From assembly GCA_004123355.1 (NCBI GenBank), contig SCHM01000003.1, positions 3,925,058 to 3,989,057 on the forward strand: DNA of 64,000 nt, in the 5' to 3' direction. This document shows positions 57,901 to 64,000 of this stretch, piece after piece. The notes below the pieces were generated by a model. The model was not told where the DNA came from, did not search any database, and saw nothing but the letters and a program-made list of their open reading frames with translations. Within the stretch, counting starts at the first letter, position 1. Every line of letters begins with the position of its first letter. The position numbers and the translations under genes are program-made. This DNA is from Amphirosellinia nigrospora (Eukaryota > Ascomycota > Sordariomycetes > Xylariales > Xylariaceae).

Positions 57901-60386
57901 CACCATCACTTTCAACAAGCAGGTCGCCTTCCTTGACGATACGTTGGTGGATATTATCAAAAATAATCCTGGCCAAGACGTCACGACTTCATGGAATGGT
58001 CATCTAAATGATGTTCAAGGCAACTCCACTGCCTTTGCGAAGGCTTCTAATAGCATTAACTGCATCAAGAACACGTTTTATGTCGGGAAGCCCGACTTTC
58101 GGGATTCGCCAAAGTGTCTAACCATTAACTACTTCTTGTTAGCATTCACAGTGATTATCGGCGCCATCATCCTTGTCAAGTTCGTCTCGGCCTTACAATT
58201 TGGCTCGAAGCGGCGCCCCTCTCCCCAAGATAAATTCGTCATCTGCCAGGTCCCTGCCTACACAGAAGGCGAAGATTCACTAAGAAAAGCTTTAGATTCG
58301 CTCACAGCACTTCAATATGACAACAAGAGGAAGTTGATCTGTGTCATCTGTGACGGCGTTATTGTTGGTGCTGGCAACGACCGCCCGACTCCCAAAATTG
58401 TCCTAGACATACTGGGCGTTGATCCTAAAGTTGACCCCCTGCTCTACCATTCAAATCTGTCGGTAATGGCAGTGAACAGCTCAATTACGGCAAGGTATAC
58501 TCTGGTCTCTACGAATACGAAGGCAATGTCGTCCCATATATCGTTATTGTGAAGGTCGGCAAAGAGTCGGAGCAAACGAAGACAAAGCCAGGCAACCGTG
58601 GCAAGCGTGACTCTCAAATCCTGCTGATGAGCTTCCTCAATCGTGTGCATCACCGTGCACCTATGAACCCCCTAGAGCTCGAGATATTCCATCAGATCAA
58701 CAACATCATTGGCGTAGACCCAGAGCTATACGAATACCTGTTGATGATTGATGCGGATACGTCCGTTCGAGAGGATTCCCAACCGACTTAGTTGCTGCAT
58801 GTTCCAATAATTCCAAGATTGCCGGAATTTGCGGCGAAACGGCTTTACAGAACGAAGAGCGCAGTTGGTGGAGTATGATCCAAGTTTACGAATATTACAT
58901 CTCTCATCACCTTTCCAAGGCATTTGAATCATTATTCGGAAGCGTTACATGTCTTCCTGGATGGTAGGTTTCCATTTTCACTGTGCGATATATCAGCTAA
59001 TCAGACTAGTTTCACAATGTATCGTCTCCGAACAGCTGATCGCGGCAAACCTCTAATTATCGCCGATGCCGTTATTCAGGAGTACAGCATTTGCAACGTT
59101 GATACCCTTCATAAGAAGAACCTCCTCGCACTTGGCGAGGACCGCTTCCTTACTACCATCATGACCAAGAATTTCCCCAATATGGCTTACAAGTTTATTC
59201 CAGATGCGTACTGCCAAACCGCAGCACCTGAAGAATGGAGTGTGCTGCTATCCCAACGACGGCGATGGATTAATTCGACCATTCACAACCTATTTGAGCT
59301 AATGCTTCTAAAGGATATGTGTGGATTCTGTTGTTTCTCTATGCGATTTGTAGTTTTCTTCGACCTATTCGGAACAGTCATTTTGCCCGCTACCACAGTC
59401 TATCTTGGCTACCTCATCTACCTTCTCGCAACCCACACAGGCCCGATTCCCTATATCTCATTAGCCATTTTGGCAGCTGTGTACGGCCTCCAGGCCGCTA
59501 TATTCATTCTGAAGAGACAGTGGCAGCATGTTGGTTGGCTCATTATCTACTTGCTCGCATTCCCCATCTTCTCGTTTATCCTGCCCGTCTATTCCTTCTG
59601 GAATCAAGACAATTTTACATGGGGTAATACGCGTATTGTCATCGGCGAAAAAGGAAAGAAGCAGGTTGTTGCTGTAGATGATAAGGATGGTTTTGATCCT
59701 CGGTCAATACCCCTACAGCGTTGGGATGACTATGCCGCCCTGAATAACCTCCCAGGACGACGTGGCACACAAGGCGAGAAATCCCACGAAGGATATGATG
59801 ACAATTACGAGATGGACGATATGCGATCTGTATACTCGTCGGTTCGACAACCATCTGTCTTGACCGGCCTCCAAGGTCGTGGCGGGCACATGCCCCGCAG
59901 TCACCTGCACCCTTTCAAGGCATGTCGCGCCATTCCACATATGACCCCTACGCAGATAACCCGATGCACCGCCAATCCACAACATCGTTCGGAGATCTTC
60001 AACGCGCCGGGTCTCCATATCAAGACCTACCCCATGCCGGTTACAGACAGAGCAGTATGAGCAATCTCCGAGCCGTATCAAACGCCTCACCCCAATATGA
60101 CGTGCCCAGGGCCTCGAATACACCCCTCGGTTTTGCTACCAATCGCCCCCCACTAGGCCAGGGACACCAGTCCACGACATCGTTTGATTTCCAGCGCGGC
60201 CACACTGGGCCCGACGATGGTATGATCGTCGAGGCGATTCAAGCTGTTCTCCGAGATGTTGATCTTGACACGGTGACTAAGAAACAGGTCCGTGCCCTTG
60301 TCGAGCAGAGACTACAAACAGAGCTCGTGGGGGAGAAGCGCACATTCATGGATCGCCAGATCGATAATGAGCTGGCTAACATGTAA
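54947..60386 (+). CDS. csmB: Class VII chitin synthase with degenerate myosin head (frameshifted)
   Basis: Partner of csmA in polarised cell-wall synthesis. Start [18 protein letters not shown], then [19 protein letters not shown]. The myosin-like head shows no P-loop, as expected of this class. Introns found: 55250-55301 and 58964-59009 (the second inside CLPGCFTMYRLR). Middle: [37 protein letters not shown]. Membrane entry at [17 protein letters not shown], cytochrome-b5-like [15 protein letters not shown], then GT2 motifs [51 protein letters not shown]-type C-terminus [20 protein letters not shown] ends at ELANM. About ten one-base losses (for example GGG near 56754, CCCC near 56830) interrupt the frame. 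Around 1,750 aa when bridged. Confidence 0.87.
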
Positions 60387-61971
60387 TCATCCCTCGACAC
60401 GGCAAAATAGCTAGCAAGCTCTCTGGACTATGAATGGCTAATGTGGCCATTGCATATACGGAAATGTATTTTTTTTTGCATATTGTGCGTTCTTTTAGGG
60501 TTTGTCGTGCATGGAATGGGGATTTTTGCCATATATTGTTCTGGTCCTCGGGAGTCCCCCATATCTGGTTTCTCTTATCTCTGGAAATAAAATGTCAGGT
60601 GGTTCCGGTCGTGACCATCTGAATTATATATATCACCCATAATATAACGGCTCTCAATTATTTTATTACTGTGACTTGGTAGTTATCAAATTACGGGCCT
60701 GAAAGAGGTGTTCGTAGCCTCACATTACGTGGACAAAGGGGGTTATTAGAATTGCCTGTGTTATCAAGATGCGCTCATTTAGATTTCGTTGTACGTACGT
60801 GCTGTTTCCTATCTCCGTCGTTCTTGAAGGATTTACTATTTGATATGTTTGTTTCTAGCCTTCCCGTCCTCGAGGCATAAATCCATTATCTCCTTGCCTC
60901 TCATGTTCATGCATTATAAGGAGCTAGCTAGAAAAGTACTAAGGCAGAAGCGATGCTAAAAGAAGCAAAAATGCTTCCTAGATCTTAAATTTATTTCGTG
61001 ATGTAATCTATAGGTAGTTACTAGGTGACAGTGATTGTTTAACTCCCTTGTCTAGGTTAAGTATGTCAGTGGAATGGGGCTTACCTATCTGGTTCTTATT
61101 TGCAACTGCAGGTATAATGAGTTCGCCACACTAGATGTTGTGATAAAGCTATTAGGGTACCTATATAGATTAGGTATCACCTTTTTCGAAGGATCTGAAG
61201 GACCAGACGTTCATGACCACCTTGGCTCCGTAGAATGTTATTATAATTTGAATACTCTTCCAAGCCCTGCAGCAGAAGCCGTTGTTATAAAACCCCCATC
61301 TTACAAGTTGAACATCAAAGACAACCTGAGAAATTAAATTCAAGCTTGTCTACTATGTGTTTATGCCCACTCTACTTCAGACTTACTTACAGTCATGAAA
61401 ACCTCAATCGTTACCTATAAGCCTGAAATGAACACTGACAGGTGCCTATTTACTTCCTCCCTCCTTGACCGTTCCCTGACATACCTAGTTGCCTGCCCAT
61501 CTACCGACTTTGTTCACGGTTTTAATATATCATCGTCGCTTTGAATGATGCACAACCTATAGAAACAATTATAATTACTTATTCGTCACGAACGACGTTG
61601 AACAACACCATTGTCTAGCTGTAGTGACTAGATTATTTTCTATGTTGTTGTTGAAGACGGCTCACCCCTCTTAGTATATACACCACTCTTATATACTAAT
61701 GCTCTATAAACTGACCTATGCTGAGGACAATCTCAAGATCTTCCCTATCTGTTCTTTATACTTTGCTCCTGGTCGTATCTATGTGATATATAAGCCATGG
61801 ATCACTATTCCTCCACCTAAAATTGTTTACTAGTCGAAAAGAAGTAGGTAGGTATAGGCCTAGTTAGGTTCTTGTTCAAGGGCGCTTCTGGAAGAGGTTC
61901 GGGCCCGCATGGGGAAATGCGAGACCTGTGAAATGGAACCCCTCCCGACGCATATTGCTAATGTACCTCTC
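60387..61971. other. Convergent 3' spacer csmB/kinase
   Basis: About 1.6 kb, AT-rich, no supportable gene. Poly-T near 60468 probably belongs to the csmB 3' end. TAGGTAGGTATAGG-like units lie near 61845-61870. Confidence 0.4.
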
Positions 61972-63476
61972 TTACTGTATCTTCCCGACGCCCTTCAATC
62001 TCAAATACACATCGGTGCCCCAGCCATATAAACTCTGCACAGCGATGCCACCGCCGAAATATTCAGCGTATGCGCGACTGAGTGGTAATCCGTAGCCAAG
62101 CCCTGCGACCGAGCTTGCTCCTGTGCTAGCAGCCGATATTATTCCCAAGGCGTCCTTCTGGCCCGGCCGCCACCATTGTTGGACGTGAGGTCGTCCATAT
62201 CATCATCATGGAAGGTTGTGAAGCTGTAGCTCCAGATATTTGGCAACACGTCAGGGGAGATACCACCACCGCGGTCTCGAATACGAATGGTGACGCCGGG
62301 AGCATTGTCATCTAGAGGCTTAATCGCGTCCACTCGAAAGGCCCCCTTGTCAGCGGCTGGTGGATCGAGCGTCAGTGGTGGTGGGCCAGCATCGGGCGGC
62401 TCAGGCGCGATAGTGATGACCACCGGTTCTTTGCTACTGTTCTCGACATTCGCGCGAAAGGCATTCTTCAGTAGCTCACTGGCAATATACTCTAGGTGCT
62501 GGGGCACGAAGGTGAAGATGGTGTCAGGCTCGCCGTCGATGATCCACTTAGGTCTTATTCCATACTTAAGTTCGAATATATCTGCCACGAATCCTGCGCA
62601 TGCATCTACTATAGCGGCCGGAGACAGAGCGGTGTCGATGACACCTATGTAGTTTGGGTGTTCCGGACACGGCGTCGGCGAGGCACCGGGATTGAAGTGC
62701 GGTACGCTGCTATAATGCAGGGCGATGTGCTGCTCCGCAATCAGGCGTGTTCCGATACGTGTGCGGAGATGTGTATCAAGGAAACGGGTCGCTTCTGCCG
62801 GCGCAATGTACCGGCGACACTGGAGAAAGCCCTTGGCTAGAATCGGGATAGTATCCTGATGCGTGGCTACAAGCTCAGCAAGTACCGACGTGAATTCAAT
62901 CTCATCGTCGATGTTGGCTATGGTACGATGCTTCCAGGGAAGCAGCGTAGACAGCGAGTGCAGATAGTTATTATATATACGAGACACATTGGGGTCTGCA
63001 ACTACGATAAAGGGTAGGTTTCGCAAGGCCTGGATGCGGTGAGCCAGGCGGATAGGAAGCAGATTGAGGGTAAAGTTGGCCGAAGCAAATAAGGCGGTTT
63101 CAGATAGGGGCGGGCGGCCATGTCTATTGATTACCAAGAACGACGAGCGTTAGCGGACGGTCTGTCTGTCTTGTCTGGCATTAAAGGAGATGGGATGGGC
63201 GGAACCAGAAGACCCCTACTTGACAAGATCGGCCAGGCTCACCGAGTTCTGGCGCTTGTTTGCGAGGTCTGCGATAGCCTCATCGGTTACGGTGATAGTC
63301 TTGACTGGCTGGGAGCCATTTTGGGGGCCATTGGGCTTTGAGAAGGACGGAGACGACGACAAAGACCGGGTTGGAGCGATGGGGGGTGCAAGAGGTGGGC
63401 GACGTCGACGGATTGCAGGTGAGGAGAAGACATTGGGCGTGCCTAGACACCTCAATGGCCTGTGTGTGCTTCTCAT
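61972..63476 (-). CDS. Mitochondrial PDK/BCKDK-family protein kinase (one frameshift)
   Basis: Phosphorylates and inactivates the E1 subunit of a mitochondrial 2-oxoacid dehydrogenase complex (pyruvate or branched-chain type). Start [19 protein letters not shown], an Arg/Pro/Ser-rich presequence. Intron 63219-63124 joins SLADLVK to [19 protein letters not shown]. The GHKL ATP-binding fold is evident: N-box [13 protein letters not shown]1 [11 protein letters not shown], and G2 [20 protein letters not shown]-terminus [17 protein letters not shown]. One lost base in CC near 62163 shifts the frame after NNGGGRA; adding it gives [14 protein letters not shown] and the stop at 61974-61972. About 469 aa. 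Closest in feel to yeast Pkp2, but which complex it serves cannot be decided here. Confidence 0.83.
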
Positions 63477-64000
63477 GGCGGCATGATGCGGTGGCTTGCT
63501 TGTGTGTGCTTGTGGTGGTGGTGGTGAGGGGGAAGCAAGATCAACAAGCAGTTAGACACATGAATGAATGGTGGTCACGAGAGCATCATTGCCGGCAGGT
63601 GTATTGCGCAAGGTGGGTGCGTCATAGTCTGATTGCTACCTGATCATCGGAAGATCCATGTATTGGCTTATGGCATTATGAGACATGGTTTAATAAGATC
63701 TCCCTGGATATATCCATATCGACCCCACTGTCACGATCAAGACCGCATTAGGTACCTAAAGGTAGGTACCTCTAAGTGTCCGTGGGGTCATGACTTTGTT
63801 TTGGGAAACCAAGCAGGTATTCAAACTTCAGCACAACATGTGTGTGATTAATCCATGATGGAGAGCAACGTAGGTATGTAGTCAGCTGTATGGGTCTTAA
63901 TTTCTCTAGATCGGCTTATTATGCATGTAGAACCTTGATATGGGGCCATCATACAACTTCTCGCCAGACTAGATCTTATCACCACCACGCGACGCGGGAC
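63477..64000. other. Upstream flank of the kinase gene, nothing recognised
   Basis: About 520 bp to the window edge. Contains GTGGTGGTGGTG near 63511-63522 and TAGGTACC/GGTAGGTACC motifs near 63749-63769. No gene supported. Confidence 0.35.

Noticed and set aside
46054-60386. csmA and csmB as true pseudogenes
   Set aside because: Catalytic and structural motifs are intact in successive frames, splice sites are canonical, and the same one-base losses hit essential genes nearby; sequence error is simpler.
1-64000. CRISPR array, rRNA, or bacterial operon
   Set aside because: No regularly spaced direct repeats with unique spacers, no rRNA-like conserved blocks, and genes are spliced and monocistronic. 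tRNA genes were looked for by eye and none was convincing; a covariance-model scan would be decisive.

Overview
The window is nuclear DNA of a filamentous ascomycete (Pezizomycotina). Genes are spliced with short GT-AG introns (46-146 bp, CTRAC/CTAAC-type branch points). The gene content is fungal: a muniscin Syp1, Mad1, Tam41, a vacuolar-type Ca2+/H+ exchanger, a mitochondrial PDK/BCKDK-type kinase, and a head-to-head pair of chitin synthases with myosin-like heads (csmA/csmB type). The class within Pezizomycotina cannot be fixed from sequence alone.

Layout. 1-0.6 kb: AT-rich MITE-like repeat. 0.9-9.4 kb: conserved core genes syp1(+), mad1(-), tam41(+). 10-12.8 kb: a small hypothetical(+) and an F-box/DUF6546-like protein(-). 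15-41 kb: gene-poor accessory region with serine beta-lactamase-like hydrolase(-), a relict SDR, a solo LTR, tandem repeats, aldo/keto reductase(-), a small conserved protein(+), aldehyde dehydrogenase(+), GH5 glucanase with X2 module(-), a Fungal_trans_2 regulator(+), DyP-type peroxidase(-), GMC oxidoreductase(+), and a medium-chain dehydrogenase(+), plus a second LTR copy. 43-64 kb: core genes again: Ca2+/H+ exchanger(-), csmA(-), csmB(+), mitochondrial kinase(-).

Most striking observation: three unrelated genes (GH5, aldehyde dehydrogenase, medium-chain dehydrogenase) each contain one intron of 144-146 bp, and these introns are homologous to each other. Two are exactly 146 bp and align without gaps at about 83% identity by hand count; the third is more diverged. 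All three carry a palindrome at the same internal position. This is the hallmark of introner-like elements, i.e. introns that spread as mobile units.

Second general observation: most genes are interrupted by single-base shifts, nearly all one-base losses, often at short homopolymers, while the encoded protein continues with conserved residues in the next frame. It hits essential genes (mad1, tam41, csmA, csmB) as well as accessory ones, so sequencing/assembly indels are much more likely than pseudogenes. CDS spans below therefore bridge these shifts. Intact genes are the aldo/keto reductase, DyP peroxidase, GMC oxidoreductase, medium-chain dehydrogenase and Ca2+/H+ exchanger.

Functionally the accessory middle looks oxidative/catabolic (peroxidase, GMC oxidase, aldehyde and alcohol dehydrogenases, glucanase, one regulator), but no polyketide or peptide synthase is present, so a classical metabolite cluster is not supported.
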